The position numbers and the translations under genes are program-made. Under the pieces are notes generated by a model. The model ran no database searches and was not told the origin of the DNA. It saw nothing but the letters and a program-made list of their open reading frames with translations. DNA of 64,000 bases. Origin: Parasporobacterium sp. Lineage in GTDB: Bacteria > Bacillota > Clostridia > Lachnospirales > Lachnospiraceae. The stretch spans positions 1-64,000 of the forward strand of contig JAFUBX010000120.1 in NCBI GenBank assembly GCA_017459985.1, read 5' to 3'. Shown here in pieces: positions 46,197-55,322 of the stretch. Numbering within the stretch: position 1 is the stretch's first letter; each line of letters starts with the position of its first letter.

Positions 46197-46346
46197 ATGA
46201 TTAATTTTGACGAGGCAATCAAACAGTTTCATCCGAGCCTGGAAATCAACGAGGTGGAACAGGCGGTAAAGAAGGAAAATGCAGTAGAAGACATCACGGA
46301 TATCATGCTGGAGGTCATGAACCAGGCATCCAAGAAGGGCAAATAG
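46197..46346 (+). CDS. 49-residue acidic protein, function unknown
   Basis: Reads MINFDEAIKQFHPSLEIN and continues to KKGK before TAG at 46344-46346. AGAGGG lies 6 bases before ATG 46197 and the next gene starts one base after its stop, so it fits the operon exactly. It is soluble and helical by eye. I recognise no family; the tight packing between valS and the TPR protein is the main reason to trust it. Confidence 0.65.
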   Translation: MINFDEAIKQFHPSLEINEVEQAVKKENAVEDITDIMLEVMNQASKKGK

Positions 46347-46347
46347 G

Positions 46348-47790
46348 ATGAAGTGTTATAAGTGCGGAAGCTTTTTATATGATGGTGAGTTCTGCAGCAC
46401 CTGCGGAGCGGATGTTACGGTTTACCGGGAGATCGTTCTGAAATCGAATGATTTCTATAACAGCGGACTGGAGTATGCCAGGGACCGGAATCTCAGCAAG
46501 GCGATTGAACATCTGAATCTCAGCCTGAAGCTGTATAAGGGAAATATCAATTCCCACAATCTTCTGGGACTGGTCTATTTTGAGACCGGAGAATACACAC
46601 TGGGATTTGCGCACTGGGTGATCAGCAAGAATATTCAGCCGGAGAATAATCTGGCCAATATGTTTTTGGATCTGGTGCAGGAAGATAAAGCCTATTTTGA
46701 TTCCATTAATTCCAATATCAAAAAATACAACAAGGCCATCAGCTATGTAGAGCAGGAAAGCTATGATCTTGCGGAGATTCAGCTGAAGAAGATCCTCAAT
46801 GACAATACGGTCCATATGGTGAAGGCTTACCAGCTCTCTGCTTTGCTGCGGATCCGGAAAAAGAAATATGCAGCGGCCAGGAAGATCCTGGAACGGGCGC
46901 AGGCCATTGACGCTGGGGATCCGACGACCATTGCCTATATGACAGCAGTCAACAGTCAGATTAAAAATGAAGAGAAGGATCTGACCCCCGGAGAACTGAA
47001 AACCAAGCATCTGCAGGAAAACGCGGAGGAAGACCTTCATTCTCCGTTATCCGGAGACGACGTAATCATTCCGAAGTCTTCCTATAAGGAATACAATCCG
47101 ACAACCGTTGCGATCATTCAGATCCTGATTGGATTTATCGTCGGCGCGGCATTGATCTTTTTCGTCGTTGTTCCTGCCAAGACCAATTCGATCCGGAACG
47201 AAGCGGCTGCCACCCAGTCCGGACTGGAGGCGCAGATCGCTCAGCTGACGGAAGAAAATGCAAGACTCAGCACTCCTGCAGTTACGGAGCCGGAGTCACA
47301 GGCAGCACAGGATGAAGCTGCTTCCGGCAGTGCGGAGCCCCAGACAACCTCCGAAGAGGACGCTCGGAAAGAAGAAACCGCGAAGAAGGATGAAGCCCTT
47401 TTGCTGGAGGCCTATGCGGCTTATCAGGACGGCGATATCGAAACCAGCGGAAACAAGCTGCTGGAGATCACGGATGCCAGTGTGTTTGATGCCGGTAATA
47501 AAGCGATCTATGACGCCATCAGTTATACGAAAGACGTCGTACCGGATTACTGGTATAACGGCGCTGTAAGACTGTTTGAAGAAAACAATTTCGAAGAGGC
47601 GCTGAAGGAATTTACCCGGGTTTATGAAGTGGCCAATACTACCGGAGAATCTCTGTATTACATGGGTCTGTGCCATTACAACCTGGATCAGTATGAGGAA
47701 GCAACCGCCAGGTTTCAGGAATATCTGGATACCTTCCCGGAAGGACCCCATGTAAACGAATGTGAGTACCTGATCGTGCAGATGAGTTAG
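46348..47790 (+). CDS. Zinc-ribbon and TPR membrane protein
   Basis: 480 residues: a zinc ribbon at the N-terminus (CYKCGSFLYDGEFCSTCG, two Cys-x2-Cys pairs), cytoplasmic TPR repeats (about 30-215), one membrane helix at about 251-275 (VAIIQILIGFIVGAALIFFV), a coiled-coil and Glu/Ala-rich linker, and extracytoplasmic TPRs at about 350-475 (EALKEFTRVYEVANTTGESLYYMG ...). Having TPRs on both sides of the membrane suggests a scaffold. Function unknown. It starts one base after the 49-residue gene. Confidence 0.75.
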   Translation: MKCYKCGSFLYDGEFCSTCGADVTVYREIVLKSNDFYNSGLEYARDRNLSKAIEHLNLSLKLYKGNINSHNLLGLVYFETGEYTLGFAHWVISKNIQPENNLANMFLDLVQEDKAYFDSINSNIKKYNKAISYVEQESYDLAEIQLKKILNDNTVHMVKAYQLSALLRIRKKKYAAARKILERAQAIDAGDPTTIAYMTAVNSQIKNEEKDLTPGELKTKHLQENAEEDLHSPLSGDDVIIPKSSYKEYNPTTVAIIQILIGFIVGAALIFFVVVPAKTNSIRNEAAATQSGLEAQIAQLTEENARLSTPAVTEPESQAAQDEAASGSAEPQTTSEEDARKEETAKKDEALLLEAYAAYQDGDIETSGNKLLEITDASVFDAGNKAIYDAISYTKDVVPDYWYNGAVRLFEENNFEEALKEFTRVYEVANTTGESLYYMGLCHYNLDQYEEATARFQEYLDTFPEGPHVNECEYLIVQMS

Positions 47791-47829
47791 GCGCCTGCGT
47801 CAAAGTAACAGCGCTGAAGGCTGTATGAA

Positions 47830-48498
47830 TCAGAAACAGTAGGGGACCGGGCAGCCCTCTTTGATGATATAGGCTGTCGGTTCAGAAAGTTCAAGATTCG
47901 CGGAGGCATTGGTTGCCTCCGTGATTTTTGTAATTACAGAATCCTTAAGAGCTTCCGGAATCGTAACATGAAATGTGACATCCGCATCATAAATGGTGTC
48001 AACGACCGGGATCTCCAGCTGATTTAGAAGGTACTGTATTTTGCCGGAAAACGAATAACTGCAGCCGATCCGGACGGGAAACGCACAGAACACCCCGGAG
48101 GAATGGCCGGATATTTCCGCCTGCTTCAGACCTTCCTGCGCAGCCTCGGTGTATGCCCGGAGCAGGCCTCCGGTTCCCAGAAGTATTCCGCCGAAATACC
48201 GGGTCACCACAATCAGTGTATTGTGATATCCCTGCTTGCTGATCACTTCCAGAATCGGCTTTCCCGCCGTTCCCTGGGGTTCTTTGTCATCGGAGAACCG
48301 TTGGATTTCATTCCGTTCTCCCAGGACATAGGCGTAGCAATTATGCCTGGCATCATAATATTTTTTGCGGATTGATTCCAGAATGGCAAGAGCCTCCGGC
48401 TCCGAATGGATTTCGAAGACATTTGCAATAAATCTTGACTTTTTCTCAGTGATCTCGCCCTGTGTCTGGCCGATCAGTACCCGGGTCTGTTCATTCAT
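47830..48498 (-). CDS. YigZ/IMPACT-family protein
   Basis: 222 residues. N-terminal IMPACT domain with SRFIANVFEI, HNCYAYVLGE and RFSDDKEPQGTAGKPIL, then VVTRYFGGILLGTGGLLRAY, and the smaller C-terminal ferredoxin-like domain. The family is conserved and probably acts in translation control or proline-linked processes; no clear bacterial function. It is alone on the minus strand, convergent to the TPR gene and divergent from ftsK. Confidence 0.9.
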   Translation of the reverse strand: MNEQTRVLIGQTQGEITEKKSRFIANVFEIHSEPEALAILESIRKKYYDARHNCYAYVLGERNEIQRFSDDKEPQGTAGKPILEVISKQGYHNTLIVVTRYFGGILLGTGGLLRAYTEAAQEGLKQAEISGHSSGVFCAFPVRIGCSYSFSGKIQYLLNQLEIPVVDTIYDADVTFHVTIPEALKDSVITKITEATNASANLELSEPTAYIIKEGCPVPYCF

Positions 48499-48560
48499 GC
48501 AGTTATCATACCATCATCCTTCCTGCAGGTCAAAGTCCGGCGGAAGGTTTATAAAATTCA

Positions 48561-48589
48561 TTGAATCTAAAGCAAATAAATAGTAAAAT
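48561..48589 (+). promoter_or_regulatory. Promoter TTGAAT-N17-TAAAAT of the ftsK operon
   Basis: -35 at 48561-48566, -10 at 48584-48589, 17-base spacing, 42 bases before the TTG start of ftsK, in an AT-rich divergent gap. Confidence 0.65.
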
Positions 48590-48631
48590 AATATTTCTGA
48601 ATAAACCAATCAATCATTTCGGAGGAAGCAT

Positions 48632-51541
48632 TTGGCTGCCAGAAATACTAAAGAAAAATCAAATAAAAAGGATACCGGAACAAAAAGCACAGGGGCAAAG
48701 GGAACTGCTGCAAAGCAGACGAAACAGCCTGTCAGTAAGAAAAGTGTGGTAAAGACAAAGCCGCCGGTGAAGGAGCCGGAGGTACAGGAGAAAGAAAAGA
48801 AGCATCTGAGTCTCGCCGCTGCAGTGGCGCTGGGAGTGCTGTTTGCTTTTGTGCTGGAACTGAGCAATTTTAATGTGTTCGGGACCTTCGGAGGATGGGT
48901 CAAATATGGCCAGTTCGGTCTGTTCGGCGTGATGGCTTATATTTTCCCGCTTCTTGTACTGCTGGTTTTTGTTGCATCGACTTATGAGGAAAAAAAGACC
49001 CGGGTAATCCTGTGCTGTGTTGTCATGTTTCTGATGATGACGGTGCTGTCTCATCTCGTTTCTCCGATGTCTCTCAATAATCATAACGTGCTCTCCTACT
49101 TTAAAACCTGCGCGGAGAATCTTACGGGAGGCGGGATCATCGGAGGGGCGATCGCGCTGGGACTTTATCTGCTGCTTTCCAAAACAGGCGCGATCATCAT
49201 AACGATCCTGGTGATCCTGATCTGTCTGTTTTTTGTATTTGAAGATCAGATCCGGAGTCTGTTTCATTATCTTTTCTCCGAGAGCCCGGAAGATGAGGAT
49301 GAGGAGGATTATGAAGAATACGAAACAGCCTACCGGGAGTACAGAGCATCCGCAAGACAGCAGCGAAGCCGGCGGAACGGGGAACTGTATAGAGGCGATG
49401 AACTGCGAAGACGTGAAGAACAGCAAAGCTACGAGGAACCGGAATTTGTCCGTCGGGGAAGTGTGAGGGCCAGAACCTATTATGAGGATCCGGTTATTAT
49501 CACGGAAGACAGGGAAGGGACGGTTATCCGCCTGGTCAGATCCCGGAAAAAGCACGGGAGGACTCAGACCGCACCGCTTACAAGAACCAATAAAAAGGCA
49601 CAGCCTTTAAGGGATGGCTCTACCGATATTGTGCGAAGCACCAACAAAGCCAAGGGAATCAGCAGTGAGCTGGATATGCTGCCCCATAACGCAAACGGAG
49701 ATGAGATCCATGAGATCACCCGAAGATCAGCGTCTGCAAAAAGGAGAAGTTCCGGACAGCCTTCACGGGATATTTTTTCCGATACGCTGATCGTACCGGA
49801 AAAGGAAGATCAGATCGAATGGAATCTCGAAAATGCTGCTGCGGTCACAAATGTCACCCAAGCCGCGGTGAACCGGAAAGCCAGAGAGGAAAAACCGGTA
49901 AAGGTCAGGAGATCAGATCCCGCCGGAGCCGGACAAAGAGAAAATACACAAAGAGAAAACACGCAGAGAGAAGAATCTGCGGGAAAGAAAGCCGGATCTT
50001 CCCAGACCGCCACGAAGCGGCAGACTTCCTCCGAGCCCGCGTATTTCGCTCCGCCCATGGAACTGCTGTCCCGGGTGAAGGGGAAAAACCGAACATCGGA
50101 AGCGGAACTGGAGAAGATTGCTTCCAATCTGGAGATGATCCTGGAGCAGTTCGGCGTCAACGCCACCGTAACCGATATCCAGGCCGGCCCGTCCGTCACC
50201 CGGTTTGAATTGCAGCCGGAACTGGGAACCCGTGTCAACAAAATTACGGCGCTGGCGGATGATCTGAAGCTGAACCTGGGCGTGACAGAGATCCGGATCG
50301 AAGCTCCGATTCCCGGCAGACAGGCGGTCGGAATTGAGATCCCGAACAAAAACCGGCAGACCGTTTATATGAGAGAACTTCTGGAGGAGCCGACGCTGAT
50401 CGGACATTCCTCCAAGATCGCGTTTGCCGCAGGCAAGGATATTTCGGGAAATGTGATCGTGGCAGATATTGCCAAGATGCCCCATTTGCTGGTGGCAGGC
50501 ACCACAGGCTCCGGAAAATCCGTGTTCCTGAATACGATCCTGATGACCATTCTGTACAGGGCCAAACCTTCAGAGGTGGGTCTGATCATTATCGACCCGA
50601 AAAAAGTGGAATTCGGTATTTATCAGGGAATCCCCCATCTGATGAAGGATGTGGTCACGGATCCGGGACAGGCGGTCAGCACCCTGAGATGGGCGGTAAA
50701 TGAAATGACCAACCGGTATCAGCGGATGCAGATGTCCTCCGTCCGGGAATTTAAATCCTATAATGCAAAGGTCGCAAAGGGAACCGTTAACCCACAGGAA
50801 GAGAACCCCCGCATGATGAATCAGATCGTCATTATCATCGACGAGTTGGCTGACCTGATGATGGTTGCAAAAAAAGAAGCAGAGGCTCTGATCTGCCGTC
50901 TGGCCCAGCTGGCCCGAGCAGCCGGAATTCACCTGATCATCGCGACTCAGAGACCTTCTGTGGATGTGGTGACCGGTCTGATCAAGGCCAATGTGCCGGC
51001 CAGAGTCGCCCTTCTGGTTTCGTCCCAGATCGACTCCCGGACGATCATCGATATGCCCGGCGCGGAAAAACTGCTGGGAAATGGCGATATGCTGTTTTAT
51101 CCTACCGGATATGTGAAACCTGTCCGGGTCCAGGGAGCCTTTGTTTCCGATGACGAGATCCAGGCGACGGTGGATTATCTGATCGACAATAACCGAAATG
51201 ATTATTTCGCGGCAGAATCACAGGAGATCGAAAAATTCCTGAATTCCCAGAACCAGGATGCCGCTTCCGGTGAGTCGGAACAGTCCCAGGAGGGAAGCTC
51301 CAAATATGATGAGTTCTTCTTCGAAGCCGGCAAGCTCTGCATCGAAATGGGAAAGGCGTCTTCCAGTATGCTGCAGCGCCGGTTCAATCTGGGATTTAAC
51401 CGGGCGGCCCGGATCATCGACCAGCTGGAGGAATTCGGAGCGGTGGGACCGCAGAACGGGGCAAAACCAAGAGAGATCCTGGTGGATACCATGACCTTTG
51501 AAGAAATGTATCAGGCACTTCAAAATGGAGATTCAGGATGA
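48632..51541 (+). CDS. ftsK: FtsK/SpoIIIE DNA translocase
   Basis: 969 residues from TTG 48632, with GGAGGAA 4 bases upstream. A basic Lys-rich start, four membrane helices (about 52-195), a long charged linker (about 205-470), then the RecA-like motor with GTTGSGKSVFLNTIL, IIDPKKVEFG and IVIIIDELADLMM, and the gamma winged helix at the end (MLQRRFNLGFNRAARIIDQLEEFG). It pumps DNA through the closing septum in division or sporulation; SpoIIIE and FtsK cannot be separated by sequence alone. Overlaps priA by 4 bases. Confidence 0.96.
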   Translation: MAARNTKEKSNKKDTGTKSTGAKGTAAKQTKQPVSKKSVVKTKPPVKEPEVQEKEKKHLSLAAAVALGVLFAFVLELSNFNVFGTFGGWVKYGQFGLFGVMAYIFPLLVLLVFVASTYEEKKTRVILCCVVMFLMMTVLSHLVSPMSLNNHNVLSYFKTCAENLTGGGIIGGAIALGLYLLLSKTGAIIITILVILICLFFVFEDQIRSLFHYLFSESPEDEDEEDYEEYETAYREYRASARQQRSRRNGELYRGDELRRREEQQSYEEPEFVRRGSVRARTYYEDPVIITEDREGTVIRLVRSRKKHGRTQTAPLTRTNKKAQPLRDGSTDIVRSTNKAKGISSELDMLPHNANGDEIHEITRRSASAKRRSSGQPSRDIFSDTLIVPEKEDQIEWNLENAAAVTNVTQAAVNRKAREEKPVKVRRSDPAGAGQRENTQRENTQREESAGKKAGSSQTATKRQTSSEPAYFAPPMELLSRVKGKNRTSEAELEKIASNLEMILEQFGVNATVTDIQAGPSVTRFELQPELGTRVNKITALADDLKLNLGVTEIRIEAPIPGRQAVGIEIPNKNRQTVYMRELLEEPTLIGHSSKIAFAAGKDISGNVIVADIAKMPHLLVAGTTGSGKSVFLNTILMTILYRAKPSEVGLIIIDPKKVEFGIYQGIPHLMKDVVTDPGQAVSTLRWAVNEMTNRYQRMQMSSVREFKSYNAKVAKGTVNPQEENPRMMNQIVIIIDELADLMMVAKKEAEALICRLAQLARAAGIHLIIATQRPSVDVVTGLIKANVPARVALLVSSQIDSRTIIDMPGAEKLLGNGDMLFYPTGYVKPVRVQGAFVSDDEIQATVDYLIDNNRNDYFAAESQEIEKFLNSQNQDAASGESEQSQEGSSKYDEFFFEAGKLCIEMGKASSSMLQRRFNLGFNRAARIIDQLEEFGAVGPQNGAKPREILVDTMTFEEMYQALQNGDSG

Positions 51542-53769
51542 AATATGCAGATGTGATCGTGGATATATCCCATGAAAATGTGGACCGGCCATTTGAATAT
51601 ATCGTTCCTTCTGAACTGGAAGCATCTCTTCGCTGCGGGTGCCAGGTCGTCATTCCCTTCGGGAAAGGGAATAAACAGATCCAGGGATTTGTCATCAACA
51701 TCAAGGAAGAACCCACCTTTGATGTGAACCGGCTGAAAGCCATCGAATCCATCCTTCCGGGAAGCCGGAGGATCGAGTCCCATATGATCGAGCTGGCGGC
51801 CTATATCCGGGAAAATTACGGATCCACCATGAACAAGGCATTGAAGATCGTACTGCCGGTTAGGAAGAAATCCTCTCCGATCGTGGAAAAATATATTTCC
51901 TGCAGTCCGGACAGACAGAAGGTGGAAGAAGCACTGGAACGATACCGCAGCGACAAACGTATGGTGGCCAGATGCCGTCTTCTGGAAGAAGCAGCTAAAG
52001 AGAAGGTCCTTCCCTACAACATTGTCAGGGATAAACTGAATATTTCCGTACAGACGATCCGGAGCCTGGAAAAAGAAGGACTGATCCGGATCGATATTAT
52101 GGAGAATCTGCGGGACGCATTTCAAATCAAAGAGCAGCTTCCCTATACCATCCGGCTGAATCCGGATCAGCTGGGGATCGCAGATGACATCTGGGAAAGG
52201 TATCAGGCGCAGGATCTCCGGCCATCCCTGATCCGGGGCATTACGGGTTCCGGGAAGACAGAGATCTATATCGAACTGATTGACCGGATGATCCGGCAGG
52301 GAAAACAGGCCATTGTACTGATTCCGGAGATCGCTCTGACCTATCAGACCGTACTTCGCTTTTATAAAAAATTCGGAGACCGGATCTCCGTAATCAATTC
52401 CAGACTGACCGCCGCACAGAAGCATGATCAGCTGGAAAAGGCACGGCGGCATGAAGTCGACATTATAATCGGCCCCCGGTCGGCGCTGTTTACTCCCTTT
52501 GATCATCTGGGAATCATCATTATCGATGAGGAACATGAAAGTACCTACAAAAATGAAAACGCGCCGAGATATCATTCCCGGGAAGTGGCTGTAAAGCTGG
52601 CCCAGATGTCCGGCGGCATCGTGGTGCTGGGTTCTGCAACTCCTTCCGTAGAGTCCTATTATAAGGCGAAGAACGGGATCTATCAGCTCTACAGCCTGGA
52701 CAAACGGGCAAAGGGAAAGGGACTTCCGGAAGTTTCGATCGTGGATCTGAGGCAGGAACTTGCTTCGGGGAACCGATCGATCATCAGCCGGAAACTGGAT
52801 GAACTGATCCGTGACAGACTGGAAAGAAAAGAACAGATCATCCTGTTTATCAACCGGAGAGCCTATCAGAGCTTTGTGTCCTGCAGAAGCTGCGGGGCAC
52901 CGGTTCAGTGTCCCCACTGTGATGTTTCCCTGAAATATCACAGGAACGGAAAACTGATATGCCATTACTGCGGCTATGAAATGCCGATGGTCCGGGTCTG
53001 TCCTTCCTGCGGCTCCAAATATATCGGAACCTTCGGGGCAGGGACCCAGAAGGTGGAAGAAGAAGTGAACCGTCTGTATCCGGAAGCCATGACGCTCCGG
53101 ATGGACATGGATACCACCAGGGAAAAAGACGGGCATGAAAAGATATTGTCCGCCTTTGCCAATCGTGAAGCGGATATTCTGGTGGGAACCCAGATGATCG
53201 TAAAGGGACATGATTTTCCGGATGTCACTCTGGTTGGAATCCTGGCAGCGGACATATCGCTCTATTCCGGAAGCTATCTGTCTGCGGAGCGGACATTCCA
53301 GCTGATCACCCAGGCATCCGGGAGGGCTGGGCGTGGTGCCCGGCAGGGAAATGTGATCATCCAGACCTATTCTCCGGAAAACTACGCAGTCCAGATGGGA
53401 GCTTCCCAGGATTATCCGCAGTTCTATGAGCACGAAATGTCCTACCGGAAGCTTCTGGGGTATCCGCCCTCCATGAATATGCTGGGGATATTTGCCGCAT
53501 CGAAGGACGAGCGGCTGCTGCAGGAATCCATGGAACAGATCAGCCGGATGGTGGATCAGAAGATCCGGGAAGGCCTGAATGTGATCCGGATCGGTCCCTC
53601 TGCAGCGCCGATCGCCAGAATACAGGATCAGTACCGGAAAATCCTGTATATTAAGGCACCGGATTATGCGGATCTGACCCGGATCAAGGATCTGATGGAA
53701 GAGATGGCGGAACAGTTTCCCGATAAGGGACTCTCGCTGATCTATGACTTTTCATTAAATGCAAATTGA
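51538..53769 (+). CDS. priA: Primosomal helicase PriA
   Basis: 743 residues. N-terminal 3'-DNA-binding domain (YADVIVDISHENVDRPFEY), winged helix, helicase with GITGSGKTEIYIEL and the DEEH box IIIDEEHESTYK, the zinc module with eight Cys (CRSCGAPVQCPHC ... CHYCG ... CPSCG), and helicase motif VI QASGRAGRG. Restarts stalled replication forks. First gene of the run to def and fmt, as in many Firmicutes. Confidence 0.97.
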   Translation: MKYADVIVDISHENVDRPFEYIVPSELEASLRCGCQVVIPFGKGNKQIQGFVINIKEEPTFDVNRLKAIESILPGSRRIESHMIELAAYIRENYGSTMNKALKIVLPVRKKSSPIVEKYISCSPDRQKVEEALERYRSDKRMVARCRLLEEAAKEKVLPYNIVRDKLNISVQTIRSLEKEGLIRIDIMENLRDAFQIKEQLPYTIRLNPDQLGIADDIWERYQAQDLRPSLIRGITGSGKTEIYIELIDRMIRQGKQAIVLIPEIALTYQTVLRFYKKFGDRISVINSRLTAAQKHDQLEKARRHEVDIIIGPRSALFTPFDHLGIIIIDEEHESTYKNENAPRYHSREVAVKLAQMSGGIVVLGSATPSVESYYKAKNGIYQLYSLDKRAKGKGLPEVSIVDLRQELASGNRSIISRKLDELIRDRLERKEQIILFINRRAYQSFVSCRSCGAPVQCPHCDVSLKYHRNGKLICHYCGYEMPMVRVCPSCGSKYIGTFGAGTQKVEEEVNRLYPEAMTLRMDMDTTREKDGHEKILSAFANREADILVGTQMIVKGHDFPDVTLVGILAADISLYSGSYLSAERTFQLITQASGRAGRGARQGNVIIQTYSPENYAVQMGASQDYPQFYEHEMSYRKLLGYPPSMNMLGIFAASKDERLLQESMEQISRMVDQKIREGLNVIRIGPSAAPIARIQDQYRKILYIKAPDYADLTRIKDLMEEMAEQFPDKGLSLIYDFSLNAN

Positions 53770-53784
53770 CAGAGGTAATTGAGT

Positions 53785-54369
53785 ATGGCACTTAGAACAA
53801 TCAGAGAAACCGGGGATCCGATCCTCCGGAAAATATCCAAACCGGTCAAGGAGATCACTCCCAGAACAAAAGAACTGATCGAGGATCTGATCGAAAACAT
53901 GCATGCGGCGGACGGCGTCGGTCTGGCTGCGGTGCAGGTCGGCATCTTAAAACGGATCGCAGTCGTCTGGGTTCCGGCGCCTGAACCGGAAGACGGGGAA
54001 GAAACCGAAGAAACGGGAGCAGACGGAGAAGAGAACTTGCAGCCGGAGCCGGTCAATGAACTGACCCATTCGGGAGGAGAAGAGATCGTCATGGTCAATC
54101 CCGTGTGGGAAGCCATCGGAGAAGAGCTTCAGACTGACAATGAAGGATGCCTTTCCGTGCCCGGAAAATACGGACAGGTGACAAGGCCTGAACATATTCT
54201 GCTGAAAGCCTTTGATGAAAATATGCAGCCCTATGAGCGGGAAGCCATGGGCCTGCTGGCCCGGGCTATCTGCCACGAATGTGATCACATGGACGGGATC
54301 CTGTATACGGATAAGGTAGAAGGAGAACTGCACAGTGCCCGGGAAGAGGAAGAGGAGTACGAGGAATGA
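53785..54369 (+). CDS. def: Peptide deformylase with an acidic insertion
   Basis: 194 residues from ATG 53785 (AGAGG 8 bases upstream; TTG 53779 is in frame). Motif 1 GVGLAAVQVG (Val for the usual Pro), motif 2 EGCLSVPG with metal ligand Cys122, motif 3 HECDHMDG with His164, Glu165 and His168. Between motifs 1 and 2 is an acidic insertion at about residues 60-97 (many Glu, Pro, Gly) not usual for the family, where most have a short beta hairpin. Removes the formyl group from nascent chains and pairs with fmt, which it overlaps by 4 bases. Confidence 0.93.
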   Translation: MALRTIRETGDPILRKISKPVKEITPRTKELIEDLIENMHAADGVGLAAVQVGILKRIAVVWVPAPEPEDGEETEETGADGEENLQPEPVNELTHSGGEEIVMVNPVWEAIGEELQTDNEGCLSVPGKYGQVTRPEHILLKAFDENMQPYEREAMGLLARAICHECDHMDGILYTDKVEGELHSAREEEEEYEE

Positions 54370-55322
54370 AAATCGTTTTTATGGGAACTCCGAAAATCGC
54401 TGTTCCTGCTCTTCAGAAACTGATCGATTCCCGGCATGAAGTGATCGCGGTGATCACACAGCCGGATCAGAAAAGCGGAAGAGGGATGGAAGTCCGTTTC
54501 TCCCCGGTCAAACAGACCGCTCTTTCGAATGAGATTCCCTGCTATCAGCCGGAAAAGATCAGCGAGGAAGCATTTCTGGATTTTCTGGAAGAACTGCAGG
54601 CGGATGTATTTGCCGTGGCTGCCTATGCCCAGAAGATTCCGGACAGACTGCTGCAGATGGGGAGATTCGGATGCATCAATATGCATCCGTCGCTTCTTCC
54701 GAAATACCGGGGATCCGGCCCCTTGCGGGGACCGATCCTGAATGGAGATGAGTTCTCCGGCGTTACCATCATGCAGCTGGTAAGCGCCTGGGATGCGGGA
54801 GACATTCTGATGCAGGAATCCTTTCCCATGGATCCGAAGGAAACACAGGAAACTCTGGAAAGAAAATCCTCCCTTCTGGGGGCGGATCTGATGTTGAAGA
54901 CCATTGACGGCCTGGAAGCGGGAACGATCCATCCGGTTCCGCAGGATCCCGCCCAGGCGACCTATCTGAAACAGATCACCAAAGAGGCAGGAAAGATCGA
55001 TTTCAGCCAGGACGCGGTCTCCATTGAACGGCTGATCAGATCCTGTGTCCCCTGGCCCTCTGCGTTTACATATCTGGAAGGCCGGACCTTCAAGATCTGG
55101 GAAGCGGATGTGGTTCCGCAGCTTCCGCAGCAGACTGCCGCGCAAGATACGGAATCAGGTCCGTCGGGCACCGTGGCGTATGCGGACAAAAAACAGATTC
55201 TGATCAAAACAGGGGACGGATATCTGAGGCCGGTCTCTGTTCAGATTGAAGGAAAGAAACGAATGACAATGGAAGAATTCCTGCGGGGCAGGAAGATCGG
55301 ACGGGGAGTTCAGTTTGGATAA
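54366..55322 (+). CDS. fmt: Methionyl-tRNA formyltransferase
   Basis: 318 residues. FMGTPKIAVPALQKLI at the N-terminus, SGRGMEVRFSPVK, and the catalytic NMHPSLLPKYRGSGPLRGPI (Asn, His and the SLLP loop), then the C-terminal OB-like domain that grips tRNA. Formylates Met-tRNAi with 10-formyl-THF. Overlaps rsmB by 8 bases. Confidence 0.96.
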   Translation: MKIVFMGTPKIAVPALQKLIDSRHEVIAVITQPDQKSGRGMEVRFSPVKQTALSNEIPCYQPEKISEEAFLDFLEELQADVFAVAAYAQKIPDRLLQMGRFGCINMHPSLLPKYRGSGPLRGPILNGDEFSGVTIMQLVSAWDAGDILMQESFPMDPKETQETLERKSSLLGADLMLKTIDGLEAGTIHPVPQDPAQATYLKQITKEAGKIDFSQDAVSIERLIRSCVPWPSAFTYLEGRTFKIWEADVVPQLPQQTAAQDTESGPSGTVAYADKKQILIKTGDGYLRPVSVQIEGKKRMTMEEFLRGRKIGRGVQFG

